Shown piece by piece: positions 7,644 through 15,297 of a stretch of 15,297 nt of DNA (positions within the stretch are counted from its first letter, which is position 1; the number at the start of each line of letters is the position of its first letter). The translations under genes and the position numbers were made by a program. The notes beneath the pieces were generated by a model. It made no database searches, had not been told where the DNA came from, and was given only the letters and a program-made list of their open reading frames with translations. The stretch spans positions 1 through 15,297 of the forward strand of contig RXOD01005211.1 of the NCBI GenBank assembly GCA_005223375.1, in the 5' to 3' direction. The stretch comes from Amoebophrya sp. AT5.2 (taxonomy: Eukaryota > Sar > Dinophyceae > Syndiniales > Amoebophryaceae).

Positions 7644-8645
7644 TTAACCCATGTGTCCGACAACGAGCAGCGGCTGTTCCTGTTCGCCCTTTAGCGTGAG
7701 AAAAGCGTAATCTTGGGGTTTTTGCAGTGCCGCGAGCTCGTCCTTCTTCCGCCACTCCCCTTCCGCCGACGGCTGGTCGTAGCGTGCCCGGAGTTCCAGC
7801 GCGAGGTCGAGCTCCAAGGCGCTCTCCAATAATTTTCGGTCGGCCAACTGCTGCACGCCAAGCGCAAACCGCTGGCGCTCCGCGGCATGATCTTCGGCGA
7901 CGGGGGGTCCCATGCACCGATTGGTGGAGCCGATGGAGATGGCGGCAACCACCTCGTTCATTGTGGGTTCTCCGAGGTTTTTGAACATCAAGTTTACCGG
8001 CGTTTCGCTGCCCTTAATATCAGCGCCTCGCTGTTCGGCTTGTAGTTGCAGCTCCCTCCCCACGTACTCTTGCACGGGGAGGGTCCACAACTCTTCGGCC
8101 ACGGTGGGGAACGAAGCGATTTCCCGGTCCAGGTCCGCCTCGAGCGCCGCGTCAATCACCGCCAGCGCTCCCTTCTCGGACGCTTGGTCGATTCGGGCCT
8201 GGTAAGCAGCGGGAGGATTGGCATTGGGTTTGGCCGCTTTGGGCACGAAGATGCCCCGGTCGGGCGCAGCTTGCCGGCGTCTCCATTCGAAGTCGGTGAG
8301 CGGAAGCGGTACCAGACGAAAACCCCATCGGTCGGGGTCGTCGAGTGCCAGCGTTTTCTTCTTGTTCACCGCCAGCGCCCACACGACCATCTCTTGGAGA
8401 GACTGAGCCGCGTCCGGCACCCAAGTCACCTTGTTCACGTCCGCCTTGTTCCCTGTCATCAACTCCTTCAGCTTCAGATTCATCCGTGATTTGATGACAT
8501 TGCGCTTCGGGGGCTCGCTGTCGATGGCGGCGAGACCAACAGGCCGCTCCTGTTTCATCTCCTGCTGGTGCAGAGCCAGGGTCAACACCGGCTGCTGCAG
8601 TAGAGCCAGCGACAACCACAACGCCAGTTTGTAGAAGCTCCGCAT
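7644..8645 (-). CDS. Gene D: secreted or membrane-targeted protein with signal peptide, unknown
   Basis: A single 333-residue frame starts at the ATG at 8645. The start MRSFYKLALWLSLALLQQPV, with hydrophobic residues to about 25, is a textbook signal peptide, perhaps cut near A24. The mature part is charged and helical, with no second membrane span and only one cysteine (C244, in NRCMG), so it is not a disulfide-rich protein. Recognisable stretches include DPDRWGFRLVPLPLTDFEWR (about 103-122) and a Glu/Leu/Ala-rich helix near 270-288. Twenty-four bases before the ATG is a strong acceptor (TTTTTTCTGCGTGACAG ending at 8670), suggesting a spliced leader or leader intron. It is an orphan to me; the secretory targeting is the only supported function. 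Confidence 0.78.
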   Translation of the reverse strand: MRSFYKLALWLSLALLQQPVLTLALHQQEMKQERPVGLAAIDSEPPKRNVIKSRMNLKLKELMTGNKADVNKVTWVPDAAQSLQEMVVWALAVNKKKTLALDDPDRWGFRLVPLPLTDFEWRRRQAAPDRGIFVPKAAKPNANPPAAYQARIDQASEKGALAVIDAALEADLDREIASFPTVAEELWTLPVQEYVGRELQLQAEQRGADIKGSETPVNLMFKNLGEPTMNEVVAAISIGSTNRCMGPPVAEDHAAERQRFALGVQQLADRKLLESALELDLALELRARYDQPSAEGEWRKKDELAALQKPQDYAFLTLKGEQEQPLLVVGHMG

Positions 8646-8911
8646 TGTTGAGTTCGCGGCGCTTCTTGGCTGTCACGCAGAAAAAAGAAAAGTTTTCGAC
8701 TGAGCAACGCCCTGGCTCAGTTCGTTCTTCGCCCTTGGAACGGTACGTAGTGGTAGAACAAACCAAAGCAAGGCACTAGATGTCGTCAGGGGATCACAAT
8801 ATGAGCCGATCGAGCACCCCCGATCATCCACGCGAACTGGCGAGGGCAGAGAAAAAAACAGCACAAAACCGTAGATAGAGCTAGTTGTATAGCAAGCTAC
8901 CTATTAGTATT
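8646..8911. other. Upstream region of gene D
   Basis: No gene is supported. It contains the pyrimidine-rich acceptor at 8670 (minus strand) described under gene D and otherwise no clear signal. Confidence 0.5.
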
Positions 8912-9172
8912 ATGATGCATCGATTTACACTAAACCTGAAAGACAAAGAGTGCTCGGTACGTACTTCACAAGGAAACAAAGATCGAATCGCGGCCGTGTT
9001 CCACACTGCCACTGCGTGCCTGACTATATGTACGGAAGGAACCGATCGACATACTCGTACAATCGGAAACAGAATGGAAGTGCAAGGACTCAGAACGACC
9101 GATCATCTTACTTTTACTGAAAAGCAGCAGAAGGACCGAACGGAACCAGTATCAGGCAATAAAGGCAAATAA
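8912..9172 (+). CDS. Weak ORF of 86 residues, possible small protein
   Basis: The frame runs from the first of two adjacent ATGs (8912) to the TAA at 9170. The protein begins MMHRFTLNLKDKECSVRTSQ and ends in a Lys/Gln-rich tail. It has no signal peptide or membrane span. Its third-position use is less G/C-biased than in the confident genes, and the opposite strand is also open over part of it. It may be chance; I list it because nothing else explains this stretch. Confidence 0.2.
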   Translation: MMHRFTLNLKDKECSVRTSQGNKDRIAAVFHTATACLTICTEGTDRHTRTIGNRMEVQGLRTTDHLTFTEKQQKDRTEPVSGNKGK

Positions 9173-9837
9173 TTATAGTACATGCTTCTACCACCAGCAC
9201 GCGCGGAAGGTGAATCGCGAGCGAATGCCGTGCGTGGCAGCCAGAACCAAATGGAGCAACATACACGAGTACGAGAACGAGAGGACGCATGCTAATACAT
9301 AGTACCACCTCTTTCATCGCCGTATTAATCATTGCGAACGCGAACGACCACCGATTTCGACGCATCACGACGAAACTGCTTCGCGACTGCTCCACGGTGG
9401 ATGCGGTCGCTTCTTTCTCGTCCTCGTCCTAGATGTGGCGTGTTTGTGGTCGTATAGTAGCTGAGCAACGTCGTGCGCGGCTTGTCAACATGTACGTAGA
9501 TGTACATGCAAACCCTCACCAAGTAGACATAACCTATGCCGGCAGGAAAACGCGGCCCTCGCGGACAGTAGAGGAGCTGAGGTTCCTCATGCCACCCAAA
9601 AAAATAAAATAGATGTGCAGCAACAGAAGGAGCAAGAAACGTTTTTACTTTTAGTGAGTCAGTTTGTTATTATATTCAACAACGATAACGAAACAAAGAC
9701 AAAGTCAGTATAAGACCTTCGTTTGGCAACTAGATTTGCATTTGATATAGATATAGTTATAGACTCATGGAGAGCAAATTGAGGGAATAAATTTAGGCGA
9801 GGATCAGATCTTCCTCACGACAGCAACGACAGCAAAT
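9173..9837. other. Spacer before gene F
   Basis: A/T-rich DNA with no supported gene. A minus-strand frame (9395-9114) is open but has no ATG start. The end of the spacer holds gene F's leader, including the pyrimidine-rich acceptor CTTCCTCACGACAG ending at 9823. Confidence 0.5.
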
Positions 9838-10120
9838 ATGTGGAAGTGGATGCTTATGGCGTTGGCGCTGAGCATCTGCGTTGAATTGAATGCTGGTCGG
9901 TTGTGCGCAAATTTTTGGAGTTGCTAAAACACGGAACTGGCTGGTGTCCTTGTCGTTTCTGATCGGCAAAATTTCAGACAGGTCCTGGTCCGAGCCTGCT
10001 GGTAGTACCTGTTCGCTTCAAAAAGACGTGAATGTGAATCTCAGTACGTGCTTCAACTTCGATACAACTCGTAAATATTTCTTCTGCAACCGCAACGCTA
10101 CAGACGAAGACGTACATTAA
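9838..10120 (+). CDS. Gene F: small secreted cysteine-containing protein, two exons
   Basis: Exon 1 (9838-9895) encodes MWKWMLMALALSICVELNA, a complete signal peptide. The frame would stop after ten more residues, but removing 9896-9977 (82 bases, GTCGGT to TTTCAG, with CTGAT as a likely branch point 20 bases before the end) joins it in phase 1 to 9978-10120. The product is 66 residues. After the signal peptide the mature part, about 47 residues, has three cysteines (C31, C44, C56) and two N-glycosylation sequons (NLS at 40, NAT at 59), and ends in DEDVH. An odd cysteine count would suit a dimer or one free thiol. The gene converges on gene E. It has no recognised family; a secreted peptide or effector-like role is inferred only from its features. 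Confidence 0.5.
9896..9977 (+). other. Predicted 82-base intron of gene F
   Basis: The donor is GTCGGT (weak), the branch-like string is TTTCTGAT and the acceptor is GCAAAATTTCAG. The splice joins a signal-peptide frame to a longer open frame in matching phase. Confidence 0.5.
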
Positions 10121-10264
10121 TTATCAAATTAGTTGGCAGCAGCAGGAGCAGCTGCAGCACTGAAAATGTAATAAGTAGCTGTTTCTTTCTTTCATCTATC
10201 TTAATCTTTCGATATGAGTCGACGTAGAGACAGAGGTGGACATCTTCAAGCTTCTTCGACAATA
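10098..10264 (-). other. Possible fourth exon or trailer of gene E
   Basis: The stop codon of gene E exon 3 directly follows CTTCCTACAG, which looks like an acceptor. Beyond it a frame runs to 10098 (SKKLEDVHLCLYVDSYRKIK, then a Leu-rich run). A phase-compatible donor in exon 3 exists only as a poor site (GTGTGC), so I keep the simpler stop. If used, this exon would overlap the end of gene F on the other strand. Confidence 0.2.
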
Positions 10265-13200
10265 TCACTGTAGGAAGCACATCGCGGGTTTCTCGTGCGA
10301 GTCCAAGTTGTGCCCTCCGCGCCCGACGCTCTTTCTGCGTTTTTTCAACTTGTTCGTCTGCACACTTTCTTTCTCCTGCTGGCTCTGCCGGGGTTCCTCG
10401 CTGCATGAAGAAAACTCCGCCTCGAACTCCTTCCGGGCTTCCTCGTTCAAGAACTGCTCGAGCTTCTCGCTGTCCATCACCATCTGCACCTGTTGTTCCC
10501 CACCACCTCCACCACCGGAACCGGCACATGCTCCAGCAGGAGCAGCCCCCGCGGTGCCCTTTACCACCACGCTCGGTTTCGCCAGAATCGCCGCTTTCAC
10601 CTTGTTCTTCCAGCTCTTTCCAAAGTCATGCAACGTTTTGAACAAGCGGAACCGCTGGTTAGTGAACCCGGAAGCAAACATGTTAAGCACGGAACGGCGA
10701 CCACCCACGCGAAGGTCTGCGGTAGATTGAAATTGAATCAGCGATTGCGACTATTCGCAAAAATCACTTCGCAAGTATGGGCACGTGCACGTCTTCTCGT
10801 CATCGTCTCACTGTGAAAAAAAACAAACAAACAGACTCTCACAAACTCATACAAACATAGTAAAGGATTTGATGATGTTAATCCTGCGGCGCTGACAATT
10901 ATAGATTTCAAACGCAGTCGAACAGGACAAATTTTCCGAACTTACAGTTGCAGCACGGTGAACAGATTCCGATTGTTCCCTCAAATTCTATCAACGATAC
11001 CTCGATTTTCCGTTTCATCCATCTCCACTTCGAAGTGCCGGAATTGTACGTCTTTCAGCATCCACTTCGGCAGCTCTTCGCGGCTATCTCCCAGCTGAAG
11101 CACCGGCATCTGTTGGGTTGGGGCTTGAGGCTGTTTTTCTGTTTCTGGCCGCGGGTCGGCGGCCCCTATCTCCAGCACACTCCTCGAGGCGATGGACCCA
11201 CTTGTTTCCTCATCTTCTTGCTCATCTACTTCCTGTTCGTCCCCACCCGAAGCGGTTCTGGTAGTTCTCGCTTCCTGCTCGATGACCTCACTGTCGACTT
11301 CCGCAGCAGTGGGAGCGATCCTGTTGTTGTTCTGCTGCTTCGTTTTTATCTTCACTTTCGACACGCTGGCCGTCGTGGAACTGGACGACTGCTTCTCGTT
11401 GTAGGTCTGACACGACCCGCTTGCTGTTGCTGCCGCAGCTGTTGTCTCTTCGGGTTCGGAAGTAGAAGTTTTACTACATGAACATGTAGTCACCGGTCCA
11501 GCCCCGCCGGCCGACGGTAGGTCGTTTCCGAGCCACACCACCCCCCGCTTTAGGTTCACTCGGTGCACTACTTTGTCGTTAATCCAGATTTTCGCGTGGT
11601 ACCGACTCAATTGGTGCATCGTTGGGGGCTGTGGTGGTGATGTGCTGGAGCTGGTGGAGGGTGCTATCCTAGATGAATTGCTCGTGGCGATCATACCTGG
11701 CGAACCATACCCCGATCCCGACGTACGCTGCTGCTGCTGATGGGCGACATAGTTCTTGAAGTTGCTTTTCGTGAAGGACTCCCGCGCGCGTAGCGGGGAG
11801 GCCAAAACGCGCTTGCGGCTCGAGGGTGTTGTCGTGGTGGCGGCGGCCGAAGCCTGCTGCGAATGGGGAGGAACCGGTAGCCGCAAAGTCGCCGGCGCGG
11901 CGCCAGCTCGAGCTCCTGCCCGCGGAACCGATGCAACTTGGTCCGCCTGCACGGAACTGTGATCAACGCCGGCAGGTCCCGCTCCGCCTCCGCTCCCGGG
12001 GGCCTCTCCGTAGATGAGTAGCTGCACTTTTCGGTACGCAGGCGGGGTATCGGGCGGAACGTAGACGTCTTTCTCGACCAGCGTGGTGAGAAAATTGTCA
12101 TCCACGATGAGGAAGCGGAAAAACAAACGATGTCCCTTCACCGAAATCTGCACGGACGGTTTGGGGATCATCACCGCAGAAGTTGCGTTCGAAGAGGTTG
12201 CTGTAGCCCGTCCGCGGCCTTCTTCTATTTGTACTCCGGCGCCGGCAGCCGCGAGGCCCATGCGCAGGAGAGACCATTCGAAGTCAAAGCTGGCATGCTT
12301 CTGCTGGGGCGTTTGCTTGAAAAAAAACTTCAACTCCAAGCAATCGGGAAAGGGGTAGATCTCAAAGTGCTGCGGAAAGCCGTCCTCCAGGCAGAGGAGC
12401 TCGCAAATCGTGTTCTGCAAAGATGAGCGTTCAGTCGATGTCTTTCTCTTCAAACATACTAATTAAATCTTCGACTTCGTCTACCTTTTACGTATAAGTC
12501 GGAATAATTGTCGGGTTGCTGTTGCGAGTAGTTGTAGTTGTGGTTGTCGAACGAACAAACATGTTGATACGTTGGTTTCCATACTGAAAAGTGAACAGAC
12601 ATAGACATCAAGTTTACCAGCTGCCCCAATTTTGCGATCTTGACTGAGTCCGGGAGCTTGTGTTGCTGCACGAAGAGCTGCGCTGCTTCCTTTCTCGCCC
12701 GCATCATGTTCACGCTCTGGGCGTTCGCTTGTTGTTGGCCCGCATCTATATCTAATTGCGATCCTGTTTCTAACCCACCCACCCTATATTCATGTCCTTC
12801 CTCCACCTCCGCCTCGAGGACCGCTTCGACATCGGCGTCGACAATTTCTCCATCTTCAAGTAGATCCTGAACGTTGTCAACATGCGCGCGGTCTTCATGG
12901 TCAACGTGTGAATTCAGCAGCACTGGCAGCCTCTCCCGCCGTTCCTGTTGTTCATCTTGCAAAAACTGCAGCGACGAGGACGACCTCCCAAAGTCGTCGA
13001 GCCCTTCGAGCGCGGCCGTAGTCGGAGAAGCGACGTTCTTGACGCGGCCGATGCTGGGACCGCCAAGCACATGGAGAGGCGAGATGGGCGGGAGCATCTC
13101 TGCTTGCGAATCAATGTAAGGCACCGGTATTTTCAGAGTAGATTGCAGCTCGCCTGTTCCGCGGCTTGTCCCGCTCGTCGAAGAGCCGAGGGTGGACGTC

Positions 13201-14117
13201 GTCGTCACCAGATTCCCAGCAAGGTCGAGGTCTCCAGATGAACTGTTGTTAACGCCATCGGTTTCATCCGCGTCTACGGACAATGATGCCGGAGAGAACG
13301 AAGTCAATATGGTGTATTTCGAAGCAGCGCTATGGCTGGTGTCCCACGCCGGGTCCTCGCGAAGCACGTCGTCCAAGTTTCTGTTTGTTTTGGACATCTG
13401 CATTGCCCGTTTTTTCTTCTCGATCACCCCTCCACGACCTAACGCTAACGCCTCGTCCCGGGGGTCCCGGTCCGCTCCGCCTGCGTCTCCCGGCGCCGTC
13501 CCGACAGTGGCAAACGAGCGCCCCCTACCGTTGTTTTTCTCGACGGCCGCTGCCGCTCCTCCTCCTCCTCCTGCGTAGGAAGCCGCAAAATCAAAGGACG
13601 ATAGCTGCGGCTCGTCCACATTGAATCGCACCTGCTTGCTGTTGATGTTGGCACCAACCGCTTGACTCGAGTTGCTCGCGGACGTCCCGATGCTCCTGCC
13701 TGCGTTTAAAATCGCCGCGTCGTGCATCTGGGTCGCGGGACCGGGACTGCCAACATTGTTCGATGTTCCTTGCTTGCTCCAGTGTCTTCTCGTTCCAGTT
13801 CCCACCGCCGCCTGCTTTTGTTTGCTGCTCCCCGCTGCAGCACCTGGTGCTGCGCCATTTAGATCGTGCACGGAACACTCCGCTGCCGTGTTCAGTCGAC
13901 GGAGTTGCACGAATTGGCCACCTGATGCTGCTTTACTGCTGGCCGAGGTCGTTGCATCCGCAGGTTTGATTCCCGCCCCCGCAACGAGAGCTGCAGCAGA
14001 AGAAATGCCGCGGCGAGGAAGCTCGGGCAAACGCATCAAAGCAGCGTCGCCCTCGTCATGGGCATGTTGAGCGAGGGGCCCTGCGCCGATCGGCGCAGGG
14101 CTTTGAGACGAGGGCAT
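10265..14117 (-). CDS. Gene E: large three-exon protein, possible lectin-like fold with disordered inserts
   Basis: Exons are 14117-12618, 12414-11001 and 10716-10265, joined in phases 0 and 1, giving 1,121 residues. The ATG at 14117 has an in-frame TAA 12 bases before it. Exon 1 (residues 1-500) is Ser/Ala/Gly-rich with an acidic helix near 410-450. Exon 2 holds short ordered blocks: FPQHFEIYPFPDCLELKFFF at its start, VQISVKGHRLFFRF near 588, KVQLLIYGE near 630, KIWINDKVVHRVNLKRGVVW near 775 and LQLGD...LKDVQFRHFEVEM near 940-965. Between them lie Ser/Thr/Ala/Gln-rich or acidic inserts. The order of short beta-like blocks resembles concanavalin A/laminin-G sandwiches, a guess from pattern alone. 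Exon 3 carries LRVGGRRSVLNMFASGFTNQ, a Gly run and a basic KLKKRRKS patch that could be a nuclear signal. The exon 2-3 junction is uncertain. Confidence 0.65.
10717..11000 (-). other. Predicted 284-base intron of gene E, with nested splice signals
   Basis: The frame-preserving donor CGAG|GTATCG (11001/11000) and acceptor CTACCGCAG (10717, with a CTGAT branch-like site) bound it. Inside are a stronger donor, CAACT|GTAAGT, and a stronger acceptor, a run of eight T then CACAG, about 130 bases apart. Using those instead leaves exon 2's TGA at 10983-10981 in place and would make the rest an untranslated or separate gene. Confidence 0.4.
12415..12617 (-). other. Predicted 203-base intron of gene E
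   Basis: The donor is CAGCTG|GTAAAC at 12617 and the acceptor CTCATCTTTGCAG ends at 12415. Both junctions are phase 0: exon 1 ends after exactly 500 codons, and exon 2 begins with the codons for NTICELLCLEDG. Without the splice, exon 1's frame stops within about 50 codons. Confidence 0.65.
14049..14115. repeat. Palindrome and inverted repeat over the start of gene E
   Basis: A perfect 24-base palindrome centred on CGATCG spans 14078-14101 (half-site GCCCTGCGCCGA). It lies between perfect 9-base inverted arms GCCCTCGTC (14049-14057) and GACGAGGGC (14107-14115). The outer right arm begins two bases inside the gene E start codon. As DNA it could form a cruciform; as RNA it would fold the first 70 bases of the coding region. 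Confidence 0.85.
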
Positions 14118-14436
14118 TTCGATCTTTTATTGGTTGACCTTTGAGGGGCTCCTGCTGGGCGCGCAGATTTATTTTTGTCCTTCTTTTTTTTTGTTTTGTT
14201 TTTGTTGGCATCAATCATTGGAGGGAAGCGGAAGGTCGCAGCTTCTGGTTCTTGCTTTTGATTGCTATAGCGTATTTTGATGAAAATGTTAGTTCTTGGC
14301 GTTTTGGTTTAGATCTGGAACGAACACTCCCACTTTTCGTGGGCGATGTTGCGCGCTCGCGGTTACTTTTTCATCACTCTTCACAGCCCAACTTTGTTTC
14401 TCTCTCCAACCAAAAGATACGTGGCACAAACGAGAC
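14118..14436. promoter_or_regulatory. Divergent promoter region between genes E and G
   Basis: These 319 bases separate two starts that point away from each other, so they should hold both promoters. They contain a T-rich tract (14179-14206 on the plus strand, A-rich for gene E) and, just before gene G, the pyrimidine tract TTTGTTTCTCTCTCCAACC followed by AAAAG. No TATA-like box at a standard distance is evident. Confidence 0.35.
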
Positions 14437-15273
14437 ATGGACATGGTTGAGGTTGAAACAAGAAGAGGAAGAACGCTGAAGAACTACGTGCTTACCGTGC
14501 CTGTGAAGGCCAGCTCACTCAACATTTTCATTCTCAACAATACACCACTATTTCTATTTCATTCGGCATGCAGACACTATGCTACTCCTGGTTCATTATG
14601 AAATGGAGTGTCGCTCGTGGTTGTGGACCAGTGCCATTGGTCGTCGTAGGTGGTGGCTGTGCTGCTGCAACTGCTTGGATTTTCTATTTCAATTTCTGCT
14701 TCTTGGAAGCAGACATGCGGTTAGGCCATGGTCCAAAATTTAGCTTTCTCCGTCTGTCGTAGGAGAAAGGGTAGAATCGGGGTCGGCCTCACTCTCAATG
14801 TATAGATTCTGACTCAAGGAAGGTGATAGAAAGTAGGATCCGATTCCAGAATGCCAGTTCGTATGTAAATAAGCAGGCGCCTCGATTTAACTGATGATTA
14901 TGATAGAAGTAGATAAAAGAGGTTGAGCTTGATGATGATGATGTTGATGATCTTGTGGTGCTAGTGCGTTAGACTAAGAATTGCTTCCGTCCCTAGGTTT
15001 AGGTTTTGTTAACATTTTCATTTACGTCTTCTACAATACGAATTACGTTGCAGTATCGCGAAGTGCGAGCACGATGAAGAGTGCCGACAATCCAGCCATG
15101 AGACTGAAACGCCGCTATCAGAGCAACCAGCAAGAATGCCGGTAGGCCGTGATCCTGATGAAGCTGGCCCGGACGCATTTCTACTTGTTAGTTTGGAGAA
15201 ATCATTGAAAGCCCGAAGCAGAAAACTACTCTCTCACCAAGCTGCTTCATCTGCTCCAACTAAGAAAGACTAA
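14437..15273 (+). CDS. Gene G: small single-pass membrane protein, three exons, unknown
   Basis: Exons are 14437-14502, 14574-14758 and 15054-15273; phases 0 and 2 match at both joints and give 156 residues. Exon 1 codes for MDMVEVETRRGRTLKNYVLT plus VP. Exon 2 has a Trp/Cys-containing stretch (LCYSWFIMKWSVARGCGP) and a membrane span at about 44-66 (LVVVGGGCAAATAWIFYFNF...). Exon 3 is hydrophilic: Cys/Glu-rich (IAKCEHDEECRQSSHETET), then a basic helix (LEKSLKARSRKLL) and the tail KKD. With basic residues before the span, the long tail's side of the membrane is not clear. Translation could instead start at the ATG at 14568 if intron 1 is not used. Exon 3 is fully open over 73 codons, which supports it. 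It is divergent from gene E; no family is recognised. Confidence 0.5.
14503..14573 (+). other. Predicted 71-base intron 1 of gene G
   Basis: The donor is CCT|GTGAAG. The 3' half is pyrimidine-rich (CCACTATTTCTATTTCATTC) and ends GGCATGCAG at 14573. It has CTCAAC-type branch candidates and is phase 0 on both sides. Confidence 0.5.
14759..15053 (+). other. Predicted 295-base intron 2 of gene G
   Basis: The donor TC|GTAGGA lies at what would otherwise be a TAG stop. The acceptor ACGTTGCAG ends at 15053, after a T-rich stretch with GTTAAC. Phase 2 joins a TC to T. The intron contains a short (GAT)n run. Confidence 0.45.
14931..14951. repeat. Short (GAT)n run
   Basis: GATGATGATGATG followed by TTGATGAT. 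It is a minor microsatellite within the predicted intron 2 of gene G. Confidence 0.8.
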
Positions 15274-15297
15274 CTGTTGAGTCGGGCCCGCGGAGAT

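Noticed and set aside
10098..10529. Minus-strand ORF of 143 residues
   Set aside because: Its first two-thirds is an Arg/Gly-rich out-of-frame shadow of gene E exon 3. Only the part below 10264 is kept as a possible exon or trailer.
1529..10983. Reassigned stop codons, because frames continue after the stops of genes A (TAA) and E exon 2 (TGA)
   Set aside because: More than 2,500 codons in the main ORFs contain no in-frame stops, so stop codons are not commonly used as sense codons here. Splicing or chance explains the two cases.
14141..14479. Plus-strand ORF of 112 residues with a hydrophobic start
   Set aside because: It starts at TTG, the hydrophobic stretch comes from a T-rich tract, and it runs through the divergent promoter region.
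14997..15010. Telomere-like string GGTTTAGG
   Set aside because: It is only one degenerate unit, inside a predicted intron, and not an array.
15142..15191. 50-base intron (GTAGGC to TTGTTAG) joining an ATG at 15074 to 15192-15273, giving a 49-residue basic peptide
   Set aside because: It is phase-consistent, but exon 3 of gene G is fully open through this stretch in another frame and links to upstream exons.

Overview
This looks like nuclear DNA from a eukaryotic microbe. Several genes can only be read by removing GT...AG introns (41 to 295 bases in the models below). There are no bacterial ribosome-binding sites or tight operons. The proteins are rich in low-complexity Ala/Pro, poly-acidic, Gly and Ser/Thr stretches, and coding regions are more G+C rich than the A/T-rich spacers. 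The dense, mostly one-strand layout and the lack of any recognisable conserved protein would suit a fast-evolving protist, for example an alveolate or dinoflagellate relative. That placement is a guess; no marker gene is present.

Layout, left to right. (1) A gene start on the minus strand (232 to 1) runs off the left edge. (2) A small two-exon minus-strand candidate lies at 663-445. (3) About 660-1528 is mostly spacer with weak signals. (4) Gene A (4539-1529, minus) has a 249-base tandem repeat, a long acidic tract and a globular C-terminal half, and probably a second exon. (5) Gene B (about 5843-4693, minus) has one hydrophobic segment near each end of a helical region and an acidic tail resembling gene A's. 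(6) Positions 5844-6286 hold a G/C-rich inverted-repeat element and a 17-base tandem repeat. (7) Gene C (7282-6287, minus) is a basic orphan with an upstream ORF in ideal initiation context. (8) Gene D (8645-7644, minus) has a clear signal peptide. (9) About 8646-9837 is spacer with one weak ORF. (10) Gene F (9838-10120, plus) is a two-exon small secreted Cys-containing protein. (11) Gene E (14117-10265, minus) is a three-exon protein of about 1,121 residues. (12) Gene G (14437-15273, plus) is a three-exon single-pass membrane protein, divergent from E.

No pathway can be assigned. Recurrent themes are secretion or membrane signals (B, D, F, G), acidic or low-complexity disorder (A, B, E) and local duplication (within A, and between A and B). 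All splice models rest on consensus signals plus frame continuity read by eye; none is checked against transcripts.
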